64,000 bases of DNA from Microbacterium sp. Marseille-Q6965 (lineage in GTDB: Bacteria > Actinomycetota > Actinomycetes > Actinomycetales > Microbacteriaceae), in the NCBI RefSeq assembly GCF_946151065.1, contig NZ_CAMGZA010000002.1, forward strand, positions 1-64,000, written 5' to 3'. Positions within the stretch are counted from its first letter, which is position 1. Every line of letters starts with the position of its first letter. Shown in pieces: positions 9,090 to 17,146 of the stretch. A program made the translations under genes and the position numbers. A model generated the notes under the pieces. That model was not told where the DNA came from, did not search any database, and saw only the letters and a list, made by a program, of their open reading frames with translations.

Positions 9090-10046
9090 GTGGCGAAGAG
9101 CAAGAGCGCGAGAGGTGTCAGCGGCAACCCGGCCAAGCGGGGGAGCGTCGCGGCGCCGCCGCCGAAGCCGGTGACCCTCGGCGATTGGATCGGCGCGGCA
9201 CGCCTGCGCACCCTGCCGCTCGGCATCGCCCCCGTCGTGGTCGGCACGGGTGCGGCGATCCTCGCCGACCCCGAGCACCTGTTCCACTGGGTGATCGCCC
9301 TGGCGTGCCTCGCCGTGGCCGTCGCGCTGCAGATCGGCGTGAACTTCGCCAACGACTACAGCGACGGCGTGCGCGGCACCGACGACCACCGCGTCGGCCC
9401 CACGCGGCTCACGGCCAGCCGGCGGGTGGCACCGCGCACCGTGCTGATCGTGGCGCTCGTGTTCTTCGCCATCGCCGCCGCGGCCGGCGTGGCGATCGTC
9501 ATTCGCACGCAGCAGTGGTGGATGATCGCGGTCGGTGCCGCCTGCATCGTCGCGGCGTGGTTCTACACCGGCGGCAAGCGCCCCTACGGCTACAACGCGC
9601 TCGGCGAGGTGTTCGTCTTCGTCTTCTTCGGGCTTGTCGCCACGCTGGGCACGACGTGGGTGCAGGCGCAGCGGCTGCCGCAGGAGGCCTGGGCGGGTGG
9701 CGTCGCGATCGGGTTCCTCGCGTGCGCGGTGCTGCTGGCCAACAACCTGCGCGATATCGATCAGGACCGCTCCGCGGGCAAGCGCACGCTCACGGTGCTG
9801 ATCGGTCGCCGCGCGACGCAGGTGCTGTACACCGTGTTGGTGCTGCTGGCGCTGGGGATCGCGGCTTGGCTGGCGTTGTTCTATCCGCTGGCCTGGCTGA
9901 CCTTCTTCGTGGTGCTCATGCTCGGCCCTGCGGTCCTCATCGTGTGGACGTACCGCCTGCCCAAGGAGCTCGTCACGGCGCTCGGCCTGACGTCGTTCGG
10001 CACGCTGGTCTACGCCGCGTTCCTCTGCTGGGCCCTCGTCGGCTGA
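9090..10046 (+). CDS. menA: 1,4-Dihydroxy-2-naphthoate polyprenyltransferase
   Basis: A 318-residue UbiA-superfamily integral membrane prenyltransferase that attaches the polyprenyl chain to DHNA. The two Asp-rich prenyl-diphosphate/Mg motifs are visible: NFANDYSDGVRGTDD (about residues 89-103) and NNLRDIDQDRSAGKRTL. About eight to nine membrane segments follow. The N-terminal 25 residues are basic and Ser/Gly-rich. The prenyl donor is likely made by the polyprenyl synthase at 17891. The GTG start is supported by the -10 element placed immediately upstream. Confidence 0.94.
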   Translation: MAKSKSARGVSGNPAKRGSVAAPPPKPVTLGDWIGAARLRTLPLGIAPVVVGTGAAILADPEHLFHWVIALACLAVAVALQIGVNFANDYSDGVRGTDDHRVGPTRLTASRRVAPRTVLIVALVFFAIAAAAGVAIVIRTQQWWMIAVGAACIVAAWFYTGGKRPYGYNALGEVFVFVFFGLVATLGTTWVQAQRLPQEAWAGGVAIGFLACAVLLANNLRDIDQDRSAGKRTLTVLIGRRATQVLYTVLVLLALGIAAWLALFYPLAWLTFFVVLMLGPAVLIVWTYRLPKELVTALGLTSFGTLVYAAFLCWALVG

Positions 10047-10053
10047 GGCGGGC

Positions 10054-10341
10054 TCAGTCCTCGCCCTGCTCGCGACGGGCGGCTTCGTTCGCGGCGTCCT
10101 CCACCGCGTCCTCCTCCGCACGTTCCGTCTGCGCCCGCTTCGCGGCTCGCGCCTCGTAGATCTCGGTCGAGACGTCGGCCAGCGGCCGGCCCAGCAGCAG
10201 GATCGACAGGCTCAGCCCGATCACCGCCGCGAAGATCGCCGCCAGCCACCACAGGTCCTGGAACACCGGCAGCAGCATCATCAGCCCGAACGGCACGAGG
10301 AAGAAGGCCAGGCGCAGCACGGCGTAGAGGACGAATCGCAC
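10054..10341 (-). CDS. DUF4229 small membrane protein
   Basis: A 95-residue protein with two transmembrane helices (about residues 5-25 and 31-52) and a charged, Glu/Arg-rich cytoplasmic tail. The pattern MRFVLYAVLRLAFFLVPFG and the LGRPLADVS segment are typical of the actinobacterial DUF4229 family, which is often found next to menA or menD. Function is unknown. It is convergent with menA, with 7 nt between stops. The GTG at 10341 lies 6 nt after a TAGGCT -10 hexamer, indicating a leaderless mRNA. Confidence 0.83.
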   Translation of the reverse strand: MRFVLYAVLRLAFFLVPFGLMMLLPVFQDLWWLAAIFAAVIGLSLSILLLGRPLADVSTEIYEARAAKRAQTERAEEDAVEDAANEAARREQGED

Positions 10342-10347
10342 GGGGTC

Positions 10348-10353
10348 AGCCTA
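10348..10353 (-). promoter_or_regulatory. -10 element TAGGCT, 6 nt before DUF4229 GTG
   Basis: On the minus strand TAGGCT is followed by 6 nt and the GTG at 10341, the same arrangement as at menB and the PLDc_N gene. Confidence 0.55.
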
Positions 10354-10405
10354 CGTCCGCCTCGCTGAACGTCGGCTTCCCGGCATTCCCCCGGGGCGTG
10401 CCGAT

Positions 10406-10411
10406 TAGGCT
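10406..10411 (+). promoter_or_regulatory. -10 element TAGGCT, 6 nt before ATG
   Basis: TAGGCT precedes ATG 10418 by 6 nt; leaderless arrangement, divergent from the DUF4229 promoter 53 nt away. Confidence 0.55.
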
Positions 10412-10417
10412 GGATGA

Positions 10418-10828
10418 ATGGCCCGGCTCATCGTCATTCTCGTGGTCGCGGCGGTCGTGTTCACCGTCTTCAGCGTCATCGACTGCGCCGTGCAGCCGGC
10501 CACCCGACACCGCGGTGTGTCGAAGGGCTGGTGGATCGTCATCACGTGCGTCCCGGTGATCGGCGGCCTGCTCTGGTTCCTCATCGGGCGCGGCCGAGGG
10601 CTCGAGGCCCGCCGCGCGCGCGGCCCCGTCGCCCCCGACGACGATCCCGCCTTCCTCGGCAGCCTCGGCTCCATCGCCGATCAGGACGAGCGCATTCGGC
10701 GCCTGGAGGAGGAGCTCGCCAAGCTCGACGACGAGGACGGCTCGGCCGGCGATGCGCCGAAGCGGGTCGACCCCGAGGACCCGTCCGGCGACGACGCTCC
10801 CGACGGCAGCCGCGGCGCGATCGGATGA
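10418..10828 (+). CDS. PLDc_N-domain membrane protein
   Basis: A 136-residue protein with two transmembrane helices (about residues 3-24 and 40-58) separated by a short loop with DCAVQP. This is the arrangement of the phospholipase D nuclease N-terminal (PLDc_N) module. No catalytic HKD motif is present, so this is a stand-alone anchor. The C-terminal half is acidic with a short predicted coiled coil (DERIRRLEEELAKL). It is followed 13 nt later by menD. Its function is unknown; it may be a small membrane scaffold. Confidence 0.8.
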   Translation: MARLIVILVVAAVVFTVFSVIDCAVQPATRHRGVSKGWWIVITCVPVIGGLLWFLIGRGRGLEARRARGPVAPDDDPAFLGSLGSIADQDERIRRLEEELAKLDDEDGSAGDAPKRVDPEDPSGDDAPDGSRGAIG

Positions 10829-10841
10829 GCGGCGCGTCCAC

Positions 10842-12650
10842 ATGAGCGGGGATCCGTCGCGCTCCGCCGCCACCGACGCGGCCTGCGCGCTGCTGGATGA
10901 GCTCGTCGCGCGGGGGCTGCGCCACATCGTGGTGAGCCCGGGGTCGCGTTCGCAGGCCCTCGCGCTCGCCGCGGCCGAGCTGGAGCGGCAGGGGCGGGTC
11001 CGCCTGCACGTGCGGATCGACGAACGCGTCGCCGGCTTCCTCGCGCTCGGCATCGGGCGGGAGACCGGCACCCCGGCCGCCGTGGTGTGCACGTCGGGCA
11101 CCGCGGTGGCGAACCTGCTGCCGGCCGTGCTCGAGGCGCACCACGCCGGCGTGCCCCTGCTGCTGCTCACCGCCGACCGGCCGCCCGAGTTGCGCGGCGT
11201 CGGTGCCAACCAGACCACGACGCAGCCGGGGATCTTCGGTTCGGCGGTGCGCGCGTCGATCGATGTGCCGGTGCCGCGGGGCGATGAGGGGGAGGACGAC
11301 GCGTTCCGCCGCGTCGCGAACGGCGCTCTCGACGCGGCCGCGGGCCGCGCGGTGGGTTCGTGGGAGCCGGGTGGGCAGCGCACCCCGGGCCGCCCCGTGC
11401 CGGGCCCGGCCCATCTGAACCTCCCGTTCCGCGAGCCGCTCGCGGGCGAGCTGCCGGCCTGGTTCGCGAAGCGGGAATCCGAACGCGTGGAGGCGCCCGC
11501 TGCGGACCGGGCGGTCGCCCCCTCGGGCGCGGACATGCCGTCGGTGGCCTCCGCCGGCGCGGCGGTCGGCCTGGGTCGGGACCGCTCCCGCCGCGACACC
11601 GTGACGCTGCCCCGCGGACCGCGCACGGTCGTCGTCGCCGGTGCCGACGCCGGTTCCGACGCGGAGGAGCTGGCGCACCGGGGCGGCTGGCCGCTCATCG
11701 CGGAGGTGGTCAGCGGGGCACGCTTCGGCCGCAACCTCGTGCACGGCTACCGCGAGGCGCTGCGCGACCCCGCTCTCGGTGGGGCGGTGGAGCGTGTGGC
11801 GGTGCTCGGTCACCCCACGCTGGCCCGCGAGACGGCCGCGCTGCTGAGTCGCGACGGCATCGAGGTGATCGCGGCGCGCTCGGGCGGGGAGGCGCTCAAC
11901 CTCAACGGCCGCACGACGGAGGCCGGGCGGCTCGACGCGGAGCCGGGGGAGACCGATCGCGAGTGGCTCGGCGCCTGGATGCGCCACTCGCGCGAGCATC
12001 GTGTCGATCTTTCGAGCGCGGCGCCCGACCTCGACGGGCTGAGGTCCACCGACCCGCGCGAGCGGTCGAGCGCCGTCGACGCCGAGCTGCGCGCGGTGCG
12101 GCGTCCGCTCGATCGCGCCCTGCTCGTCGACGCCGTCTGGGCGGCGACCTGGCCGCATGACCGGCTCGTGTTCGGATCGTCCCGCCTCGTGCGCGTGGCC
12201 GACGACATCGTGCCGGGCAAGCGCATCCCGGTGCACGCCAATCGCGGGCTGGCCGGCATCGACGGCACCGTCGCGACCGGCATGGGGGTCGCGCTCGCGG
12301 CACAGGACGCCGGGGCGACCGGCGTGACGCGGGTGCTGCTGGGCGACCTCGCGTTGCTGCACGACGCGGGCGCGATGCTGCAAGCGCCCGGAGAGGCGGC
12401 CCCGCGTCTGCAGGTGATCGTCGGCAACGACGGCGGCGGCACGATCTTCGACGGCCTCGAGGTGGCGCGTACCGCCGGGGCGGAGTCGATGACGCGCGTG
12501 CAGTACACCCCGCACACCGCCGATCTCGCGGCGCTGGCCGCCGCGTACGGGTGGGAGCATGCCCGCGTGACCACGCGCACGGCGCTGGACCAGGCGCTGC
12601 TGGCGCCGACCACGACTCCGCGGATCATCGAGGTGCCGCTCGCGCGCTGA
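10842..12650 (+). CDS. menD: SEPHCHC synthase (2-succinyl-5-enolpyruvyl-6-hydroxy-3-cyclohexene-1-carboxylate synthase)
   Basis: A 602-residue ThDP-dependent enzyme that joins isochorismate and 2-oxoglutarate, the first committed menaquinone step. The N-terminal domain has the MenD-typical VVSPGSRSQALALAA and VRLHVRIDERVAGFLALG (with the catalytic Glu) and the CTSGTAVANLLPAV loop. The C-terminal ThDP/Mg-binding block reads LLGDLALLHDAG, followed about 25 residues on by IVGNDGGGTIF. The ATG at 10842 is chosen because similarity begins there. It follows the PLDc_N gene closely, so the two may be cotranscribed. Confidence 0.94.
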   Translation: MSGDPSRSAATDAACALLDELVARGLRHIVVSPGSRSQALALAAAELERQGRVRLHVRIDERVAGFLALGIGRETGTPAAVVCTSGTAVANLLPAVLEAHHAGVPLLLLTADRPPELRGVGANQTTTQPGIFGSAVRASIDVPVPRGDEGEDDAFRRVANGALDAAAGRAVGSWEPGGQRTPGRPVPGPAHLNLPFREPLAGELPAWFAKRESERVEAPAADRAVAPSGADMPSVASAGAAVGLGRDRSRRDTVTLPRGPRTVVVAGADAGSDAEELAHRGGWPLIAEVVSGARFGRNLVHGYREALRDPALGGAVERVAVLGHPTLARETAALLSRDGIEVIAARSGGEALNLNGRTTEAGRLDAEPGETDREWLGAWMRHSREHRVDLSSAAPDLDGLRSTDPRERSSAVDAELRAVRRPLDRALLVDAVWAATWPHDRLVFGSSRLVRVADDIVPGKRIPVHANRGLAGIDGTVATGMGVALAAQDAGATGVTRVLLGDLALLHDAGAMLQAPGEAAPRLQVIVGNDGGGTIFDGLEVARTAGAESMTRVQYTPHTADLAALAAAYGWEHARVTTRTALDQALLAPTTTPRIIEVPLAR

Positions 12651-12702
12651 CCGACCCGCCGGGCTCGAACCTCGCCCCTCGATCGCGCGCGGGTCGATCC
12701 GG

Positions 12703-12708
12703 CAGGAT
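12703..12708 (+). promoter_or_regulatory. -10-like CAGGAT, 6 nt before ATG
   Basis: NANNNT hexamer 6 nt before ATG 12715; weaker than the TAGGCT examples but with the same spacing. Confidence 0.35.
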
Positions 12709-12714
12709 GGCCGC

Positions 12715-13587
12715 ATGGTCGCGAAGAGTCAGGCGAAGTGGACGGCCGACGCCCGCGTGGCGCTGCGCGCGGGGAGCGGCTTCTCGCTGGGGGCGGTCGA
12801 TCCTCGATCGACGCCGGGGTACGAGGGTACGAAGACCGACGGCGTCGCCGACCTCGCCGCGGGGCTGGCACAGTTGAGCGAGTACCAGGAGCGGCTCTAC
12901 GCGGCCAGCCGCGGCGGCTCGGCCCGCGACGCGGTCCTGCTCGTGCTGCAGGGGATGGACTCGGCGGGCAAGGGCGGCATCGTGCGGCACGTCGTCGGCG
13001 GGGTCGACCCGCAGGGCGTCGAACCGGTGGCGTTCAAGGCCCCCACCGCGCGGGAGCGCGCGCACGACTTCCTCTGGCGCATCGAACGACGCCTGCCGGG
13101 CCCGGGCATGATCGGTGTGTTCGATCGCTCGCACTACGAGGACGTGCTCATCGGCCGCGTGCGGGAGCTCGCGCCTGCCGAGGAGATCGAGCGGCGCTAC
13201 GACGCCATCGTGGACCTCGAACGGCGGCTCGTCGCGTCGGGAACGCGCGTGGTCAAGGTGATGCTGCATCTGTCGTACGAGGAGCAGGGCGCGCGGCTGC
13301 TGCAGCGGTTGGAGCGGCGAGACAAGCACTGGAAGTACAGCCCCGGCGATGTCGACGAGCGCGGGCTGTGGCCGCGTTACCAGGAGGCCTACGAGGCCGC
13401 GATCGCCCGCACGTCGACCGGCGAGGCCCCCTGGTACGTCGTGCCGGCCGATCGCAAGTGGTACGCGCGCCTCGCCGTGCAGGCGCTCCTGCTCGAGACG
13501 CTCGAGGACATCGATCCGCGCTGGCCCGACGCGACGTTCGACGTGGCGACCGAGAAGGCGCGGCTGCGCGCGACGTTCCGCTCCTGA
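12715..13587 (+). CDS. PPK2-family polyphosphate:nucleotide phosphotransferase
   Basis: A 290-residue P-loop kinase of the PPK2 family, which moves phosphate between polyphosphate and nucleotides. Walker A is GMDSAGKGG at residues 80-88 and the Walker B region is FDRSHYED at 136-143. The lid region (RVRELAPAEEIERRYDAI) and the conserved WKYSPGD and WYVVPADRKWYARL blocks follow. The length is normal. Whether it prefers AMP, ADP or GDP cannot be told from sequence alone. It appears monocistronic. Confidence 0.92.
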   Translation: MVAKSQAKWTADARVALRAGSGFSLGAVDPRSTPGYEGTKTDGVADLAAGLAQLSEYQERLYAASRGGSARDAVLLVLQGMDSAGKGGIVRHVVGGVDPQGVEPVAFKAPTARERAHDFLWRIERRLPGPGMIGVFDRSHYEDVLIGRVRELAPAEEIERRYDAIVDLERRLVASGTRVVKVMLHLSYEEQGARLLQRLERRDKHWKYSPGDVDERGLWPRYQEAYEAAIARTSTGEAPWYVVPADRKWYARLAVQALLLETLEDIDPRWPDATFDVATEKARLRATFRS

Positions 13588-13638
13588 TCCCCGCCCGCGC
13601 GGCCGTGGGCGACGTCCGGCCACGCCATCGGCGCGCGC

Positions 13639-13644
13639 GAGAAT
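13639..13644 (+). promoter_or_regulatory. -10-like GAGAAT, 6 nt before ATG
   Basis: Hexamer with the A2 and AAT end of the -10 consensus, 6 nt before ATG 13651. Confidence 0.35.
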
Positions 13645-13650
13645 GAGGGG

Positions 13651-14787
13651 ATGACGGATTCGCCTCGCGTGGTGTTCGCCCCCGACAGCTTCAAGGGCTC
13701 GCTGGCCGCGGCCGACGTGGCTCGCGCGCTGGCGGAGGGGTGGTCCGCTGCCCGTCCCGTGGCACGGCCGATGGCCGACGGCGGCGAGGGGACGCTCGAG
13801 GCCTTCGCCGCCGCCGTGCCCGGTGCGCGGCGCACGCCGGTGCGCGTCACCGGCCCCCTGGGCTTCGGCGTGGACGCCGCCTGGCTGTGGCTGCCGCCCA
13901 CCGACGACGCGCCGCAGGGCACGGGCGTGGTCGAGCTCGCGTCGACGTCGGGCATCGAGCTGCTGGGCGGCACGCGCCGCCCGTGGGATGCGTCGACCCT
14001 CGGCTTCGGGCAGGCCATCGCGGCGGCGCTGGACCACGGCGTCTCACGCCTCATCCTGGGCATCGGCTCGAGCGCCTCGACGGACGGCGGCGCCGGCCTG
14101 CTCACCGCGCTCGGCGCCCGCTTCACGAGCGGCTTCGGCGCCTCGATCCCGCCCGGCGCCGCGGGGCTCGAGGAGGTGGTCGCGGCCGACCTGTCGCGAC
14201 TGCGTCCGCTGCCGGAGGCGGGCGTGCAGGTTCTCACCGACGTCGCCCACCCGCTGCTCGGATCGGACGGCGCGGCCGCCGTGTTCGGGCCGCAGAAGGG
14301 CGTCGACGATGTCGCCAGGGCGGACGCCGCGCTGGCGCGCTTCGCCGAGGTCCTCGGCCGCACCGCGGGCGACTCGCTCCCCGTCACCGCCGCGCGTCAC
14401 GCCGACCCGGACGCGCCGGGCGCCGGCGCCGCGGGCGGCGCGGGGTACGGGCTGCTGGCCTGGGGCGCCGAACTCGTGCCCGGAGCGGCGCGGATCGGCG
14501 AGCTCACGGGCCTGCGCGAAGCGATCGCGCAGGCGGACCTGGTCGTGACGGGCGAGGGCTCGTTCGACGGGCAGTCCGCCGCGGGCAAGGCCCCGGCGCA
14601 CGTCGCGGCGCTCGCGCGCGAGCACGGCGTCCCCGTCGCGCTCGTCGCGGGACGGATCGCGCCCGACGTCGACACCTCGGCCTTCGTCCAGGCCGTCTCG
14701 CTCACCGAGCTCGCCGGGTCGGCCGAGGCCGCGCTGGCCGATCCGGAGCGCTGGCTGCGCAAGGCGGGCGCGACGCTCGCGGGCTGA
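13651..14787 (+). CDS. Glycerate kinase (GlxK/GarK type)
   Basis: A 378-residue kinase of the glycerate kinase type 1 family, converting D-glycerate to phosphoglycerate. Signature segments are visible: FAPDSFKGSLAAADVA at the N-terminus, MADGGEGTLEAF, the GIGSSASTDGGAGLLTALGA glycine-rich block, and VTGEGSFDGQSAAGKAP near the C-terminus. No partner genes for glyoxylate or glucarate breakdown are adjacent, so the physiological source of glycerate is unclear. It is probably transcribed alone. Confidence 0.92.
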   Translation: MTDSPRVVFAPDSFKGSLAAADVARALAEGWSAARPVARPMADGGEGTLEAFAAAVPGARRTPVRVTGPLGFGVDAAWLWLPPTDDAPQGTGVVELASTSGIELLGGTRRPWDASTLGFGQAIAAALDHGVSRLILGIGSSASTDGGAGLLTALGARFTSGFGASIPPGAAGLEEVVAADLSRLRPLPEAGVQVLTDVAHPLLGSDGAAAVFGPQKGVDDVARADAALARFAEVLGRTAGDSLPVTAARHADPDAPGAGAAGGAGYGLLAWGAELVPGAARIGELTGLREAIAQADLVVTGEGSFDGQSAAGKAPAHVAALAREHGVPVALVAGRIAPDVDTSAFVQAVSLTELAGSAEAALADPERWLRKAGATLAG

Positions 14788-14823
14788 TCGGCGGCGGGGG
14801 GCGAGACGGCTGCCGCATCCCGG

Positions 14824-14829
14824 TACGGT
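14824..14829 (+). promoter_or_regulatory. -10 element TACGGT, 6 nt before ATG
   Basis: TANNNT hexamer 6 nt before ATG 14836; leaderless arrangement. Confidence 0.45.
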
Positions 14830-14835
14830 GGCGGC

Positions 14836-15186
14836 ATGACGACGGAGTCGACCTTCGCGCCCGAGTACCTCGCCGCCGCGCGGGAGTGGTTCGAGGAGGT
14901 GCTGCGGGCCGCGCGGGCGGTGCACGTCATCGGCGAGCGCGGGGCGGCCGAGGGCATCCTGCTGGCGCTTGATCGCTGGCTCCTCGCGCGCGAGGTCACC
15001 TCGGGGCCGTCGGCCGAGCTGGCGATGGTCGTGCAGGCGATCCTGGGCGATGACGTGATGCGCCCGTTCGGCCCGTACGATCCCGCCACGTCGGTGCTGG
15101 GAAACCCCGTCGGCGCGCACATCACGCTCACCTTCGACGACGCGGCCGCGCTCGGTCGAGCCGTGCTGGCCCAGCTCGACGCCTGA
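14836..15186 (+). CDS. Small protein of unknown function
   Basis: A 116-residue soluble, mostly helical protein that I do not recognise. It has no signal peptide, membrane segment or catalytic motif. The first half is amphipathic (AAREWFEEVLRAARAVHVI), the second contains GDDVMRPFGPYDPAT and a last strand-helix unit. Composition is normal for the genome, third-position GC is high and a -10 hexamer sits at the expected place, so it is likely a real gene. It is convergent with menF. Confidence 0.65.
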   Translation: MTTESTFAPEYLAAAREWFEEVLRAARAVHVIGERGAAEGILLALDRWLLAREVTSGPSAELAMVVQAILGDDVMRPFGPYDPATSVLGNPVGAHITLTFDDAAALGRAVLAQLDA

Positions 15187-15225
15187 CCGTGGTGACGCCG
15201 CAGCGCACCGATGCGGCGCCGGGCG

Positions 15226-16479
15226 TCAGGCGAGGGCGTCGACGATGGGACGGAACTTGACGCGGGTCTCGAGGAGCTCGGCCTCCGGCACGCTGCCCTC
15301 CACGATCCCGCCGCCGGCGTGCGCCGTGACGGTGCGTGTGGCGCCCTCGACGGGCCCGAACTGCGCGCAGCGCAGGGCAATCGCCCACTCGCCGTCTCCG
15401 TCGCCGTCGATCCAGCCGACCGGCCCCGCGTAGCGGCCGCGGTCGAACGGCTCGATCCGTCGGATCGCGGCGACCGCCGCATCGGTCGGCGTTCCCGCCA
15501 CGGCCGCCGTCGGGTGCAGGGCGCGCACCATGTCGAGCGCGGTCGAGCCGTTCGACAGCGTGCCCTCGACGTCGGTCGCCAGGTGCCACAGGTTGGGCAG
15601 GCGCAGCATGAACGGCTGCTCGGCCGCCGCGAGGGCCGAGGTGTGGGGCCGCAGCGAGCGCAGCACGCTCTGCACGGCGTAGTCGTGCTCCGCGTTGTCC
15701 TTATCGCTCGTCGCCAGCTCGGCGGTGATCGCCGCGTCCTCGTCGGCGTCGGCGCCCCGAGGGCGCGTGCCGGCCAGCACGCGGGCCGTCACCGTGCCGC
15801 GCCGGACCGTGACGAGCGTCTCGGGGCTCGCCCCGATGATCCCGTCGGTCGCGAAGACCCACGTGTCCGGGTACCCGGAGGCGAGGGCGCGCACGAGGCG
15901 GCGCAGGTCCGCCGCGGCGGGAACCGTGCCCGAGATGTCCCGGGCGACGACGACCTTGCTCAGCTCGCCGGAGCGGATCGCCTCCAGAGCCGAGCGCACC
16001 GCGGCGCCGTGCGCCTCGGGATCCATCGCCCCGGGTCCGAGCGTCGCCGACCACTGCGCGCCATAGTCGCGCGGTCGCACCTCGGGCGCCGATCCGCCGA
16101 GCCGATCGATCCGTGTCAGCCACGCTCGGCCGTCGCGGCGGCCGATCACCGTCGACGGGACGACGAGGGTGCTCGGCGCGGCCGACCCCTCGTCGAAGGC
16201 GAACGCGCCGAAGCCCACCAGGCCCGTGCCCGGCAGCTCAACCTCGTCGTCGATGTCGGTGGCCTGCGCGATCGCGCGCCACACGTCCGCGAGCGCGTCG
16301 AGCCGGCCGTCCTCGCCCACGTCGAGGCGCAGCACCTCGGGGCCCGCGCCGATCAGCCCGTCGCCGCGCCGCAGCCACGCGATGGGGTCGGAGGGCGACG
16401 CGTATCGCAGCGGGTCGTCGACCGGATCGATCTCGCGGGTGGTGGCGACGAGCCGCGGCAGCGAGATCGGGTCGGACAC
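15226..16479 (-). CDS. menF: Isochorismate synthase
   Basis: A 417-residue chorismate-binding enzyme that feeds isochorismate to MenD. Blocks seen in order: SKVVVARDISG, DGIIGASPETLV, RVLAGTRPRG, NAEHDYAVQSVL, the VEGTL and ALHPTAAVAGTPT segment (conserved active-site His and Gly-Thr-Pro), and PVGWIDGDGDGEWAIALRC with Mg-binding acidic residues. The start is GTG 16479. A GGAGGG touches the GTG directly, too close for a normal ribosome-binding site, but TACCCT lies 6 nt before it, so leaderless initiation decides the start. Confidence 0.92.
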   Translation of the reverse strand: MSDPISLPRLVATTREIDPVDDPLRYASPSDPIAWLRRGDGLIGAGPEVLRLDVGEDGRLDALADVWRAIAQATDIDDEVELPGTGLVGFGAFAFDEGSAAPSTLVVPSTVIGRRDGRAWLTRIDRLGGSAPEVRPRDYGAQWSATLGPGAMDPEAHGAAVRSALEAIRSGELSKVVVARDISGTVPAAADLRRLVRALASGYPDTWVFATDGIIGASPETLVTVRRGTVTARVLAGTRPRGADADEDAAITAELATSDKDNAEHDYAVQSVLRSLRPHTSALAAAEQPFMLRLPNLWHLATDVEGTLSNGSTALDMVRALHPTAAVAGTPTDAAVAAIRRIEPFDRGRYAGPVGWIDGDGDGEWAIALRCAQFGPVEGATRTVTAHAGGGIVEGSVPEAELLETRVKFRPIVDALA

Positions 16480-16485
16480 CCCTCC

Positions 16486-16491
16486 AGGGTA
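16486..16491 (-). promoter_or_regulatory. -10 element TACCCT, 6 nt before menF GTG
   Basis: On the minus strand TACCCT is followed by GGAGGG and the GTG at 16479. The GGAGGG looks like a Shine-Dalgarno but has no spacer, so the promoter reading is preferred. Confidence 0.5.
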
Positions 16492-16564
16492 CGCCCGGCC
16501 CTCCGGGCCCACGCCCGGCAGGGCGGAGCACCGGCCGCGCGGCGACCGCCTCCGTCCCGCCACG

Positions 16565-16570
16565 TAGTCT
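16565..16570 (+). promoter_or_regulatory. -10 element TAGTCT, 6 nt before ATG
   Basis: TANNNT hexamer 6 nt before ATG 16577; divergent from the menF promoter about 75 bp away. Confidence 0.5.
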
Positions 16571-16576
16571 CGAGGC

Positions 16577-17146
16577 ATGCCCCCTGTGCCCGGATCCCGC
16601 ATCGTCTTCCGCTGGCGCAAGTGGGATGGATCGCCGCACTGGGAGCACGACTGCGTGTTCCTCGGCAGCGACGAATGGGGTGACTGGTTCGGGCAGCGCG
16701 CCGGGTGGCGCTCGCATCGGCCGGGGCGGGAGATGCCCGCCGAGACGGCGAACGTCGTGCTGCTTCCTGCCGGGACGAGCGAATGGGTGGCGACCCTGAA
16801 CGCCCCCGCGCATCGCACCCGGGTCTACATCGACGTCGCCTGGCGTGCGGGGTGGCGGGAGGGGGAGCCGGCGGCGATCGACATGGACCTCGACGTGCTC
16901 CGCGACGATGATCGGGGCACGTTCGTCGACGACGAGGACGAATGGGCCGCGCACCAGGTGCGCTACGGCTACCCCGCCGACGTCATCGCTCGGCTCGAGG
17001 CGGTGACCGCGCGCCTCGCACGCGAGGTCGGCGCGCGACGCGCTCCCTTCGACGAGGCGACGGCGCAGCGCTGGCTCGCGGTCCTGGAGGCGACCATCGA
17101 CGGCGCGGCCCCCGGCGAGCCGGGCCGCCTAGACTCGAGCGAGTGA
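16577..17146 (+). CDS. DUF402 (FomD-like) domain protein
   Basis: A 189-residue protein with a DUF402-type beta-barrel fold. It has the RIVFRWRKWDGSPHWEHDCVF start and the acidic metal/phosphate-binding strand pattern YIDVAW ... IDMDLDVLRDDD ... FVDDEDEW. Relatives include FomD-like nucleotide-ester hydrolases and barrel domains of unknown role. The actual substrate here is unknown. Its stop overlaps the menG start region (TGATG), which suggests cotranscription, although menG also has its own -10 hexamer. Confidence 0.83.
   Translation: MPPVPGSRIVFRWRKWDGSPHWEHDCVFLGSDEWGDWFGQRAGWRSHRPGREMPAETANVVLLPAGTSEWVATLNAPAHRTRVYIDVAWRAGWREGEPAAIDMDLDVLRDDDRGTFVDDEDEWAAHQVRYGYPADVIARLEAVTARLAREVGARRAPFDEATAQRWLAVLEATIDGAAPGEPGRLDSSE
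17130..17135 (+). promoter_or_regulatory. -10 element TAGACT, 7 nt before menG GTG
   Basis: TAGACT lies 7 nt before GTG 17143 and 10 nt before ATG 17146. It falls inside the end of the DUF402 gene, giving menG a possible promoter of its own. Confidence 0.45.

Noticed and set aside
7764..10121. A 785-codon open frame on the minus strand
   Set aside because: Antisense to the ArsR-like regulator and menA, with low-complexity Arg/His/Glu composition; the real genes have clear family motifs.
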